Below are positions 32,950 to 45,933 of a stretch of 64,000 bases of DNA, piece by piece. This stretch comes from Cryptomeria japonica (lineage: Eukaryota > Streptophyta > Pinopsida > Cupressales > Cupressaceae), in NCBI RefSeq assembly GCF_030272615.1, contig NC_081412.1, forward strand, positions 672,292,852-672,356,851. Direction: 5' to 3'. Within the stretch, counting starts at the first letter, position 1, and each line of letters begins with the position of its first letter. The translations under genes and the position numbers were made by a program. The notes under the pieces are model-generated. The model made no database searches, was not told the DNA's origin, and saw nothing but the letters and a program-made list of their open reading frames with translations.

Positions 32950-34990
32950 TGGCCCAATCACAATAAGGTGCTTCACTTTATAGAGCTCCTCTCTTTGATG
33001 GCATAGATTATGTGTTGTGGAAGATTAGGATGGAAACTTACTTGGTTTCGGTTGATCTTAATGTGTGGAACATTATGACCATAGAATATGTTGTTCCTAC
33101 TACTATTCCCACTGATCCTGATGCTAAGACACAATATGAATTAAATGCCAGAGCTAAGCATGCTATCTTGTGTGGTCTCACCAAGGATGTTTTTGTAAAG
33201 GTCGTGCATTGTCCATCTGCTCATGATAAATGGAACAAACTTGAAACTATTTATCAAGGGGATGCAAAGGTCAAAGAATCTAAGATTCTCACACTGAAAA
33301 ATCAATTTTTCTTTGAGAATGAAAGAAGATGAGACTATTGCATGTTATTTTATAAGATTAGATGAAGTTGTAAACTCTAGAAAAGGTCTTGGTGAAACTA
33401 TTGATGAAAAGGATGTTGTTAGGAAGGTCATTCAAACCTTGTTACCTAAATTTGAAACTAAGGCTTCAACCTTAGAAGAAAAGAATATTTTTTCTTCAAT
33501 GGCTCTTGATAGCTTACAAAGCATACTCACAGCCTATGAAGTGAGGATAGGTAGTAATTCTTCCACTTTTAAAGAGGTTGCTTTCAAAGATGAAAAGAAA
33601 GAAGAACCTGGTAGTGAATCTGAACTTTCAGATGATATAGAAGCCCTACTTATTAGAAAGCTGAAAAATAAGTATAAGGGAAAATTTCCCTTCAAATGCT
33701 TTAATTGTGGCAAAACTGGACACTTTGCTACTCAATGCCCTCTGAGTTATCAAAAGAGTGAAGAATAAAAACCAAAAAAATTCTACAAAAAGAAAATGTG
33801 GAATCTTAAAAAGAAGTTTAATTTTTTCAAGAAAAAGAAGAGTCTCTTTACTAAAGAAGACTTTGAAGTTGAAACAGATGACTCACCTTATGAAGGTGAT
33901 GAAAATTTATTCAAGGCAGAGATAGAAACTTCTTCAAAGAAAGACTTGATTAGCAAAACAGAAAATAAACTTGATGATTTGGATCAAAGTGAAGTTTATC
34001 TTGAAGGAGAGTTACTTTGTGCTCTCAAAGAAATCAAGAGATTAAAGAAGTTTGTAGCTTCTCATGAAAGCTCAAATCAGATACTACAAGTTGATTTGAA
34101 TGAATCAAACTTGGTAATTACAAACTCAAAATCTCTTCTTGATGAGGGAGAAAATAAAATTGAAACTTTAGAACAACAAACAATAAAACTGAAAAAAGAG
34201 ATTGAACAATATGAAAGTACCATGCATTTGAATGATATCTTGAGCAAGCAAAAGAAACACAAAAATTTGACTAGTATATGTTTTGATAAGTCCGAATCAT
34301 CAAAAAAAGTTACTAGGCCTACAAATAGAAATCAATTTCAGGCTTACAACAGAATGACACCATATAGGTTCAGTTTTTTTCATGGCTATTGCTTTTATTG
34401 CAATAAGTTTGGCCATAAGGTAAACACTTGCAGATTTTTACAGCATAGAACTCCTATATTTGGACTCAAACAAGCCTATGGCTTTCCAAACATTGTGAAG
34501 TGCATTAAATATAACACATTTGGACATACCTCTACTCAGTGCAAATCAAAGCCAAACATTGATAAGGTGTGGAAACAAAAGTCTGTACCTAGCACTGAAC
34601 AATCAATGATTGTGCAAACTGCACTTCTGTCAAATAAGAAATCAATGTGGGTGTTGGATAGTGATTGCTCACACCATATGATAGGAGAAAAAAATAAATT
34701 CCTTCACTTACAAGATTTTGATTAAGTTTTTTTAAGATTTGGTGATAATTCAGGAGCGTTTGAAATAGGTAAGGGTACACTTCTACTAAATGATGATACT
34801 CCAATCAATGATGTATGTTTTGTTGAAGGATTAAAACATAATTTGTTGAGTGTTAGTCAAATTTGTGATAGTGGTTATAATGTAACTTTTAGTTCTTGAG
34901 ATTGTCCTATCAAAAATAAGTCTGGTAAAATTGTTGCTACTGTTTTAAGAACAATTGGCATTATTTACAACTTGCTTGACTCCTAAAACT
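32950..34990 (+). pseudogene. Copia-2 gag and protease (second copy, broken)
   Basis: UBN2-type Gag (YVLWKIRMETYLVSVDLNVW, AHDKWNKLETIYQGDAKVKE) is followed by the knuckle CFNCGKTGHFATQC at about 33697-33738. Next comes an extension of about 250 residues: a basic patch MWNLKKKFNFFKKKK, a Lys/Glu coiled coil (KLKKEIEQYESTMHLND), and two more knuckles, CFYCNKFGHKVNTC at about 34393 and CIKYNTFGHTSTQC at about 34501. The protease motif WVLDSDCSHHM follows near 34650. The same extension is in the first copy (26523-27330). Three knuckles with a coiled coil suggest a larger-than-usual RNA-binding region. Broken. Confidence 0.8.
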
Positions 34991-35074
34991 GTGAAAACAA
35001 TGAAGGCATGTGCCTTAAGGGTCAAGTTGAGGAAAATTGGTTGTGGCAGAAGCTCTCGGGGCATGTGAACTTTG

Positions 35075-35324
35075 TGTCATGAACCATGCCTAATCTATGT
35101 ATAATAAAGCCAAATGTAATAGAAATCATAATTTGTGAATATAATGGTTTAAATTCTAATCAATAAATCTTTTGTGTACCTTTATATTGATGTATTATAT
35201 TTTGGTGTATTATTTTGATTTATTATATTGATGAATTATTAATTTGATTATCCTAATACATTTAAATTGATTTATTATTTGCTAATTTATAATCAGTAAT
35301 TGATTGTATGATACACCAATTAAA

Positions 35325-35367
<43 letters not shown>

Positions 35368-36625
35368 TAAATAATAATGATGTTCCTATGTTAAATCAAC
35401 ATAGAGATAATAACATAACAAATAATATTAAATACCAAAAGTATCGGATCTTAATTATAACACAAGAGAGGGACGTGACCTTTATTAAAGCCACGTCTCT
35501 CCCCAAGGGGCATCGGACCCATTAGTATAAGACCTGGGTTGCACACGAAAGGAGGGGGGAGATTAAAAAAAGGAAAAAAGCCACGGGAGATAAGAAAGAA
35601 GGATACGGATAGACAAAGGGAGAAGGAAACATCATCGGTGGCAGCCCAATCTATTACAAGACAATCCAATAGCAGTCAATAGGAGGTAAGTACAGTTTGA
35701 ATGTTCTTTTTATTATTAATACTTAAGTTTCACGTATAGCTCACAAAACATGTTGTAAATTATTAAGTATGAAGTGTATTTTGTTTTACAATTTAAGAAA
35801 GAGAGATTTAAGAAAATAACCAATCAGCACATATAATATGTAGACCAGAAATATGGTCTACTGCTAATATAGTTTTAGAATTGTTAATTCAATCAGTAAC
35901 TCGGATACAACTTAATGTCATTAATGCAATTCAATATAATTAATACTAATAATTTAAATTAATATGGCCATTACAACTAAACTATTCAGGATAGTTTAAT
36001 ACATTAATAAAAAACATTCATACAAATTTATTCTATCAATAATATCAATAATGGTAATAATTAAGCAATGCAAATTTACCAAATGTAATGATAACATAAT
36101 ATGTGGACAAATCACTAAATAATTAATTGACAATGCAATTTAAATAAGCCATATTAAATTTAATTACTTAACCTATAGATGGTAGTGAACTTATTCTGCG
36201 TCTTTCTCTAATACTTGCAAAGATAGGGAGTGTGTGGGGGAAAGGCAGAGTAAATGAGTCACATGGCGAAAATGTCCCAAGACAGGTAGTAATCCCTAAG
36301 GGAGCCGCATGTAGACTGTGTCATGCACCCTTGGCATAGTAAATCTTCCATCTAGTAAGGATTAGCAGAATAGGGAAGAAGAGGCTCATGCAATCTATGG
36401 GGTGTAAATCATACAACACAAATTTACAATCCTTTAACTTATTGGAAATACTTTAGTATTTCATTATGGGCATAAGTAAATGATTAATAGGTATGCATAG
36501 TATTAGCTATGGTTGGATAATATGGGAAAAGACCAATTTTGTATAAAGGATGAGCTCCTATTCCTAGATCCTAAAATTATTGCTTTATTTATGTTTTAGG
36601 GTGATTTTAAGAAGGGGACATCACA
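35075..36625 (+). repeat. 5' LTR of the chromovirus
   Basis: 1551 bp. It contains an AAT microsatellite (about 35325-35365), an imperfect long hairpin at 35465-35502 whose arms carry GGGACGTG and CACGTCTCTC around CTTTATTAAAG, a splice-donor-like AGGTAAGTA (about 35685), and a small perfect hairpin TAGACCA...TGGTCTA (35841-35860). It ends GGGGACATCACA. Confidence 0.9.
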
Positions 36626-36627
36626 AG

Positions 36628-36639
36628 TGGTATCAGAGC
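36628..36639 (+). other. Primer binding site of the chromovirus
   Basis: TGGTATCAGAGC, the standard plant initiator-Met tRNA complement, lies two bases after the 5' LTR. Confidence 0.9.
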
Positions 36640-36703
36640 TTGATCCTGCCAGCCTGTGAATACAGTTAATACAAACCTATCAAAGGAGAGGTAGTAAAGC
36701 CAA

Positions 36704-39700
36704 AATGAATGAGCAAATTGCAAATGAAATAAGAAACCTTATGGAGTAAACCCATCAAACTTTTATTAGCCAAATGGAGAATTCAAACCAAGCACTTCTC
36801 CAAGCACTGCAAAACATGGGGAACTCTATTAATGACCTTAAGAATAATCCTCCAAAGGGAAGAGACATAAGTTCCAATCATTCAGAGAATAATGGGTCTT
36901 CATCATCTAGAGTACCCAAACCACCCTTCCTACGTAGGGAAGATATGCCTAGGGAGGAAGAAGGAATTGATCAACCTAAGAATAGCTCCATAGACAATGC
37001 TAGAGCCTATGCAAGTCTTGAACTAGAAATTAGAGAACTTATAACCTTTAGGGAGTTTTGTGAGGCCCAAAGGCATGAGACAGCTAAGAAGGCAAGAATA
37101 CATCCAAATAAAAATTTTCAACATAAAATAAATAAGGTAATGCTCCCAAATTTTGATGGATCCACAAAAATTACAGCCCATGCTTGGTTGCAAAAGTTGA
37201 ACACTTACTTCACCCTTAGCCCAATGACTGAAGAAGATGCACTCCAATTTGCGATCCTTCATCTAGAAGGATTAGCACATGAATGGTGGTATCACGGAAT
37301 CCACACACAAGGTCATCAAAATATCACCTCTTATGAAGAATTTTCCCAAAAGCTGATTAAGAGGTTTGATAGGAAACATCCCCAAGAAAACTTTAAGAAA
37401 TTGACACAAATTAAATAGCAAGGGTCAATAGAAAATTACATTGTAGAATTCCAAAAGATTTCAGTCCAAGTGATAGGAATTGAGGATGACAGGCTCACTT
37501 ATCTATTCATCGAAGGACTAAAAGACTCACTAAGAGGCTTAGTGAGTGCCCTGAAACTTGCAACTCTTGAAGATGCCTTCAAAATAGCCTTGAGATTAGA
37601 AGTGTCACCATCCAGAAATAAAACCATGAATAACCATAACAAACAATTTCACAAAAAAAATAATAATAAATTTGACAAGAGTTTCCCTTCAAAATCAAAA
37701 TGGGATGAGCTAAGGAAAAAGAACTTATGTTGCACATGCAAAGGACCATGGGAACCAGGCCATGATTGTAACAAGAAAGAACATATCACAAAAAATCCAT
37801 GTTATAGATGCAAGGATGAATGGACACCAGGGCATAAATGTGGAAAGAAAGAATGAGTACACAAGATAGAAGAAACCTTCGAAGAGGAAAATGGGGAAAA
37901 AGAAAGCAAGAAAGCAAAATATGGAGATGAAGATGAAGAGTATGGGGTAATTGCCACTTTCACACAAGCTCCTAGAAATAGATTGTTGAGAATCAGAAGC
38001 AACCTCAAGGGACAAAAAGTCATATCTTTGGTTGATAGTGGGGCATCCCATAACTTTATTGATGAAAGACTTGTTGCCAAGATGAAACTAAAGACCAAAA
38101 ACTTTAAGGGATTCTCAGCAGCCCAAGCCACGGGATCATTGGTTAGATGTACAAAGATGATTCCACAACAAGAGATCACGTTGGGAAAAATCTCCATTAA
38201 AGTGGACTTGCATGTGGCACCACTAGACATAGACATAATCCTAGGTGCCCCATGGATATACTCCCTAGGGTTTTTTCAATTTGACCTTCCTAACTCAAGG
38301 ATCCACTTTCAACATGAGGGACAAGAAGTTACCTTGGAAGGGATACCCGATGGATCTGCAAAGGTAGTCTCATGTAAAAGAATGGAAAGAATATTTCGGT
38401 AAGAATAAATACATAGCATTACTATTGATATATATATATTAAAAAAATAAAAAATAAAAATAAAAATAAAATCATTTGACCTAATTACAAGATTATCATG
38501 TTATAATGTAGAAAAGGACAAGGGGAATGGGCAGCACAGTGCATGATCTTGGACAAATCAACTCCACAAGGATCAGCCATACACATTGACATACAACCCA
38601 TCATAAAAAAACATAGAAGAGTATTTGATGATATTCCACCAGGGTTACCTCCTAAGAGGGGATTTGAGCATATCATAGAATTAGAAGAAGGGGTAAAACC
38701 AGTCATTACAACCCCTTATAGACACCCCCAAAAATATAAGGATGAAATCAAGAAGACCATAAAGGAACTCTTAGAAATGGGCCACATCCAACCTAGCTCG
38801 AGCCCGTTCGCATCCTTAGTGGTACTTGTAAAAAAGAAGGAGGGGACAATGAGGATGTGCATAGATTATCAAGCACTGAACAAGAAAACTATTAAGAACC
38901 GCTACCCCATTCCCAGAGTGGATGAATTGATAGATGAGCTTCATGGAGCTAGATATTTTTAAAAAATTGATTTACGATCGGGGTATCACCAGATCAGAAT
39001 GTGGAAAGAAGATATACCAAAGACCGCCTTCAGGTGTCATTATGGGCATTTTGAGTTTCTAGTTTTACCTTTTGGCCTCACTAATGCCCCGGCCACTTTC
39101 CAATCATGCATGAATCATGTCTTCCAGAAGTAGTTAAGGAAATTTATACTCATCTTGTTTGATGACATCCTCATTTATAGCAAAACATGGAAGGAGCATC
39201 TCCAACATATTGAGGAAGTGCTAAGTATCTTAGAATCTAAATCCCTATATGATAAGGCTTCAAAATGTGAGTTTGGTTTAGAAGAGATCCTTTATCTAGG
39301 TCATAAAATCCATGAAAAAGGGGTCAACGTGGATGAGGAAAAAATTAAAGCAATAAGGGAATGGCGAAAACTCAAGTCATTAACACAACTCAGGGGATTT
39401 TTAGGGCTATGCAGTTACTACAGGCGTTTTGTAAAAGGATTCTCCAAAATAGCTGCTCCCCTAATAGACTTAACCAAAAAGGGGGCATTTGGATGGAATG
39501 AAGTAGCAGAAGAAGCCTTCGAAAGGTTGAAGGAAGCAATGAGCTCATGTCCTCTCTTGGCTATCCCAGATTTCACTCTACCCTTTGAATTGCAATGTGA
39601 TGCTTCAGGAGAAGGGATTGGTGCGGTACTTATTCAAAACAAACATCCTATTGCTTTTGAAAGCCGCAAACTTACAGAAGTCAAGAAACATTTCTCCATC

Positions 39701-41402
39701 TATGACAAGGAGATGTTAGCTATCATGCATGCCCTAACCAAATTCAGACAGTACCTGGTATGTGGGAAATTCAATATAAAAACTGATCATAATAGCCTAA
39801 AGTTTTTCATGAGTCAAAAAGACCTCAATGACCATTAGCAGAAATGGGTGAGCAAAATCCAGGCTTACAACTTTGACATTGAATACGTCAAAGGATCCAA
39901 TAATGTAGTAGCAGATGCCTTATCCTGATGAGGTTACTTAAATACCATAACAAGCATCACAGGGGATTGGAAAAGTGACATTATTGCAGAATATGTTAAA
40001 AATCCACAAGCCAATGAATTAATTGAAGGAAAGGTATCAAATGATGAATATAGGATAGTAGATGAACTTATTTTGTATAAAGATAGAATATTCCTTGTAC
40101 CCAACTCCAAAGTTAGAAGGAAGATTATGAAAGAGTATCATGACAACCCTGTAGTGGGGCATCCTTGTTATTACAAAACCTGTAAACAAATAAGGGAAAG
40201 GTTTTCTTGGAAAGGCCTCAAAAGGGATGTTTTGAAATATGTCCAAGAATGTATGACTTGTCAAAAGAATAAGGTGGAGCAGAACCCCCGTGCTGGTCTA
40301 TTACAACCACTTCCCATTCTTGATAAAAAATGGGAAAGTATTTCAATGGATTTCATCACCGGACTTCCTAAAGTACAGGAAAAGGATAGCATCTTTGTGG
40401 TAGTGGACAGATTGACCAAGTAAGCTCATTTCATAGCTATATCTACTCACTATAAGGCCCCTCAAATAGCAGAAGTATTCTTTTGAGATATCTTCAGGTT
40501 GCATGGATTACCAAAGAACATTATTAGTGATAGAGATAGCAAATTTCTTAGCTTGTTTTGGCAAGAACTTTTCCGATTGGCAGGAACAGAGTTAACACCT
40601 AGCACCAATTATCATCCACAAACAGATGGACAAACAAAAATTGTCAACAAATGGATAGAAGGGTATCTCAGAAATTATGTTACGGGCCAACAAAAAGCAT
40701 GGATCAAATGGTTGCATCTTGGGGAGTATTGCTACAATACCACCCATCACATGTCAATTGGGATGAGCCCTTTTAAGGCATTATATGGATATGAGGCCCC
40801 CACTTTTGGAAATCTAGTCATCCAAAGTAGCAAAGTACCAAGAGTAGTGGACTTCATACAACAAAGCACATATATTATGAGGACTCTCAAAGACAATCTT
40901 CACCACGCCCAAAATCAACATAAGATCTATGCAGATCGAAAACACATGGAAAGGACATTCGAGGTTGGAGATTTAGTTTTCCTAAGATTACAACCATATA
41001 AACAATCTTCAATCAAGGTAAGCGGGGCTGAGAAGTTGAAACCCCAATTCTATGGGCCATATAGGGTTCTACGGAAGATAGGAGAAGTAGCCTATGAGAT
41101 ATAATTACTTGAGAACAGTAAAATTCATAATATTTTCCATGTATCTAGACTGAAGAAAGTCCTCGGGCAGCAAATAAGTCCTTGTATAGAATTGCCACCA
41201 CTTGACAATGAAGGCAAACTTATTTTGGAACCAGAAATCATCCTAGATAGGTGAGAGAAACAATTGAGGAACAAAATTATCCCCGAATACTTAGTAAAAT
41301 GGAAAGACTTATCTAGAGAGGATGCTACATGGGAAGGGGAAGAAATTATGACCCATCCAAATCTTAATTTGCTTGAGGACAAGCAAATTTGGGACCGGCA
41401 AA
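36704..41402 (+). pseudogene. Chromovirus gag-pol region (broken)
   Basis: Parts in order: Gag capsid (LPNFDGSTKITAHAWLQKLN, about 37140; LHLEGLAHEWWYHGI); two unusual knuckles CTCKGPWEPGHDC and CYRCKDEWTPGHKC (37730-37850); protease VISLVDSGASHNFIDERLV (about 38015); RT with [20 protein letters not shown] (about 38858) and LFDDILIYSKT (about 39155); RNase H with LQCDASGEGIGAVLIQN (about 39590); integrase zinc domain YVQECMTCQKNK (about 40240), core DFITGLPKVQEKDSIFVVVD and YHPQTDGQTK (40350-40640); chromodomain EYLVKWKDLSREDATWEGEE (about 41287-41346). The chromodomain steers integration to modified chromatin in related elements. It places the element among chromoviruses; Tekay/Del is likely from primer site and LTR size, but that is inference. 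Confidence 0.88.
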
Positions 41403-41403
41403 C

Positions 41404-42972
41404 TATCATGAACCATGCCTAATCTATGTATAATAAAGCCAAATGTAATTGAAATCATAATTTGTGAATACAATGGTTTAAATTCTAATCCATAAATCTT
41501 TTGTGTACCTTTATATTGATGTATTATATTTTGGTGTATTATTTTGATTTATTATATTGATGAATTATTAATTTGATTATCCTAATACATTTAAATTGAT
41601 TTATTATTTGCTAATTAATAATCAGTAATTGATTGTATGATACACCAATTAAAATAATAATAATAATAATAAGAATAAGAATAAGAATAAGAATAAGAAT
41701 AAGAATAATAATAAATAATCATGATGTTCCTATGTTAAATCAACAAAGAGATAATAATATAACAAATAGTATTAAATACCAAAAGTATCGGATCTTAATT
41801 ATAATGCAAGAGAGGGACGTGACCTTTATTAAAGCCACATCTCTCCCCAAGGGGCATCGGACCCATTAGTATAAGACCTGGGTTGCACACGAAAGGAGGT
41901 GGGGAGAAATAAAAAAAAGGAAAAAAGCCATGGGAGATAAGAAAGAAGGATACAGACAGACAAAGGGAGAAGGAAACATCATTGGTGGCAGCCCAGTCTG
42001 TTACAAGACAATCCAACAACAGTCGATAGGAGGTAAGTACAGTTTGAATGTTCTTTTTATTATTAATACTTAAGTTTCACGTATAGCTCACAAAACATGT
42101 TGTAAATTATTAAGTATGAAGTGTATTTTGTTTTACAATTTAAGAAAGAGAGATTTAAGAAAATAACCAATCAGCACATATACTATGTAGACCAGAAATA
42201 TGGTCTACTGCTAATATAGTTTTAGAATTGTAAATTCAATCAGTAACTCGGATACAACTTAATGTCATTAATGCAATTCAATATAATTAATACTAATAAT
42301 TTAAATTAATATGGCCATTACAACTAAAGTATTTAGGATAGTTTAATACATTAATAAAAAACATTCATACAAATTTATTCTATCAATAATATCAATAATG
42401 GTAATAATTAAGCAATGCAAATTTACCAAATGTAATGATAACATAATATGTGGACAAAGCACTAAATAATTAATTGACAATGCAATTTAAATAAGCCATA
42501 TTAAATTTAATTACTTAACCTATAGATGGTAGTGAACTTATTCTGCGTCTTTCTCTAATACTTGCAAAGATAGGGAGTGTGTGGGGGAAAGGCAGAGTAA
42601 ATCAGTCACATGGCGAAAATGTCCCAAGATGGGTAGTAATCCCTGAGGGAGCCGCATGTAGACCATGTCATGCACCCTTGGCATAGTAAATCTTCCATCT
42701 GGTAAGAATTAGCAGAATAGGGAAGAAGAGGCTCATGCAATCTATGGGGTGTAAATGATACAACACAAATTTACAATCCTTTAACTTATTGGAAATAATT
42801 TAGCATTTCATTATGGGCATAAGTAAATGATTGATAGGTATGCATAGTATTTGCTATGGTTGGATAATATGGGAAAAGACCAATTTTGTATAAAGGATGA
42901 GCTCCTATTCCTAGATCCTAAAATTATTGCTTTATTTATGTTTTAGCATGATATTAAGAAGGGGACATCACA
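41404..42972 (+). repeat. 3' LTR of the chromovirus
   Basis: 1569 bp, nearly identical to the 5' LTR. The microsatellite differs in kind: here it has expanded as AAGAAT (about 41665-41710) rather than plain AAT. The small hairpin is conserved near 42187-42206. Ends ACATCACA before the target duplication CTTTG. Confidence 0.9.
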
Positions 42973-42977
42973 CTTTG

Positions 42978-45540
42978 ATAATCCAGTTCGAATCAGTAAG
43001 AATCAGAATGTCGGAGGCTTACCCATGTTGAGTAAACCAACAAACTCTGTGTGCAAAGAGTGTCTGAAACGCAAACAGACAAAAGTATCTTTTAAATCTA
43101 AAGAACACTCTTCTACCAGACCATTATAGTTGGTTCACACAGATTTATGTGGTCCAACAAGAACACAATCCATCAATGGTGAAAAATCCTTGATGCTCTT
43201 TGTGGATGATTGTACAAGAATGGTATGGGTCACTTTTCTCAAACATAAATCTGAAGTATTTGACAGATTTAAATTTTTTAGGAAAATGGTTGAACGTGAA
43301 ACTGATCTAAAATTAAAATGCTTAATATCAGATAAAGGTGGTGAGTTTACATCTCAAGAATTCATAGATTACTATGAAAGTCATGGTATTAAAAGACAAT
43401 ATGTTGCTACCCGAACACCTCAACAAAATGGAGTGGTTGAGAGAGAAAATAAAATAGTCAAAGAAATGGCTCGCACAATGCTCAATGAAGCCAATCTTCC
43501 AGACAGGTATTGGAAAGAAGTTGTTCACACAATAGCTTATATTTTGAATTGTGTGAAAATCGGGGTAAAATCTACATTCACTCTATATGAACTTTGGTAT
43601 GGTAAAGCTTCTTTTATTAAATATTTTAAGATTTTTGGATGCAAGTGCTACATTAAAAGAGATGAAGAAAATCTATGAAGCTTTGACACTAAAAATGATG
43701 AGGGTATCTTTCTTGGATACTCCACTCATAGAAAATCTTATAAAGATTTCAATAATAGGTTGAATAAAATTGTTGAAACAATTAATGTAAGATTTGATGA
43801 GAAATTGCTTCTAAGTGATGATGTCCAGGATGTTGACGAGGATACTCTAATAAGATGATCAAACTCCTAAGCCTGCTGAAGCAGAAATAACAAATGAAGA
43901 GAATGCATGTAGTCCTAAAGTAGAAATTCCTTTACATACACCCTCCAAGATCATTACAAAAAGACATCCTCAAAGTCAGGTTATTGTTGACATAGATGAA
44001 GGAATGATGACTAGGAGAAGAGAAAAAACTGATGAACAAGCTCAGAAGGCTAAGCATTATTGTTTGGTAACTAATTTTGAACCTAAATCTATCTCTGATG
44101 CATTGATTGTTGATTGTTGGTTAAATGCAATGAGAGATGAAATCAGTCAAATAAGAAAGAATAAAACCTAGGAACTAGTGCCTAGACTAGATGATAAAAA
44201 TGTTATAGGGGGAAATGGATTTTCATAAATAAACTTGATGAATCTGGTAAAGTTGTTAGGAATAAGGCATGCTTTGTTTGTAAAGGCTATGCATAGCAAG
44301 AAGGTGTAGATTTTGGTGAAACATTTGCACTTGTTGCTCGGCTAGAGTCAATACAATTATTTCTTGCATATTCTTTCTATAAAAACTTTAAAATCTATCA
44401 AATGGATGTTAAAACATCATTCCTAAATGGTTATCCTGATTAGGAGCTATATATAGAACAACCAAAAGGGTTTGTCTCTATAGAGACACCTGATTATGTA
44501 TACAGGTTGAAAAGGGCTCTTTATGGCCTGAAACAAGCTCCAAGAGCTTGGTACTTCAGTTTGGATGCCCCCCTTTACAGCAAATGGATTGACTAGACAT
44601 GGAGTTGACACTAACTTATATGTTAAGGTTGAAGGTAATGATATTATTTTTGGCTACAATAATGATTTCTTGTCCAAAACATTTTCAAAAATCATGGAAT
44701 CTGAATTTGAAATGTCCATGTTGGGTGAATTAACCTTTTTCTTGCTCTTCAAGTAATGCGGATTGAAGAAGGCATATTTTTGTTACAAACAAAATATGCA
44801 AAAGAAATGCTTAAGAAGTTTAACATGATAGATTGAAATCCAATTAGTACTCTAATGGATACTGGTTATAAATTGACTAAGACTAATGATTCTCTAGAGG
44901 TAAATCAATCAAAGTATAGATTCATGATAGACAATTTACTATATTTGACTACATCTAGACCTAACTTGATGTATGTAGTATGTTTGGTTTCAAGTTTCCA
45001 ATCTAGACCTAAATAATCTCATTTGAATGTTGTGACAAGAATCTTCTAATACATTCAAGGAAATTTCAATTTTGGATTATGGTATCCTCGGAAAAATGGC
45101 TTTTCTCTTGTTGATTTCATTGATGCTGATTGGGTTGGTTGTGTAGATGACAAAAAAAGTACCAGTGGTGCATCTTTCTTTCTAGGATATTGTCTTGTTG
45201 CCTGGCATAGCAAAAAGCAAGATTGTGTCACCTTGTCTACTATTGAATCTGAGTACATAGTTTCTACAACATGTTGTACTCAATTAATTTGGATGTCTCA
45301 TCAAATTATAGATATGGGCATTTATGTTACTAAGCTAATTTCAATTTTTGGTGATAACACCAGTACCATCAATCTTTCTAAAAATCCTATCATGCATGCT
45401 CACAATAAACATGTTTCTATCAAATTACATTTTCTGTGAGAACAAGGGTTAGCTAATGAGTTTCAACCTCTATATGTACCTTCTCAGACACAAGTGGCTG
45501 ATATTTTAACTAAAGCATTATTTAAAGAAACATTTGAGAG
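42978..45540 (+). pseudogene. Copia-2 integrase, RT and RNase H (second copy, broken)
   Basis: This continues Copia-2 after the chromovirus. It holds CKECLKRKQTKVSFKSKEHS (about 43052), integrase MVHTDLCGPTRTQSINGEK and TPQQNGVVERENK (43130-43450), RT pieces (GYNNDFLSKTFSKIMESEFE near 44640-44700) and RNase H ending HVSIKLHFL and ADILTKALFKETFERF (about 45400-45540). It is the most damaged of the pol regions, broken in well over ten places. It closely parallels 27840-30420. Confidence 0.8.
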
Positions 45541-45933
45541 GTTCTGAGAATGGTTGAGAGTCTTCTCTCCATCTTGTCTTCTCACATCCTAAATATATTA
45601 AGGGGGAGAATAGCTCTCCATAAGAAGCACCTTGTTGCTTTGCCCTTTGTCCTTGAGACAAAAAGGGGGAGAAAGCATCATTGATAGACAAGATTGGCAT
45701 GTGAGAGACTTGAGTCATATTTTGACTTCAGTGATTTCAATGCTGGTTTGTATGTTTATTGATATGGCATTTGGCATTTGTATGTTTATTGATAGTGGTA
45801 TTCTGATATTGGCAGTCTACCATTGGGATTTTCCATTCTCCATTCTGCAGCTTATCTTTTTTGATAGTGGTATTTTGGCATTACAAAGTCAATGATCGCA
45901 TGAATTTTTGCCATCAAGGACAAAGGGAGAGTT

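Larger units (their letters stand above)
35075..42972 (+). mobile_element. Ty3/Gypsy chromovirus
   Basis: LTRs 35075-36625 and 41404-42972 (TGTCATGAACC...GGGGACATCACA; the 3' copy opens TATCATG) flank a 4.8 kb interior. The target duplication CTTTG is at 35070-35074 and 42973-42977. The primer site TGGTATCAGAGC is at 36628-36639. The interior has Gag, protease, RT, RNase H, integrase and a C-terminal chromodomain, in Gypsy order. LTRs differ at only about 2-3% of sites by eye, so this is one of the youngest insertions in the window. The coding region is nevertheless broken in roughly eight places. It lies in the pre-integrase part of Copia-2. Confidence 0.92.
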
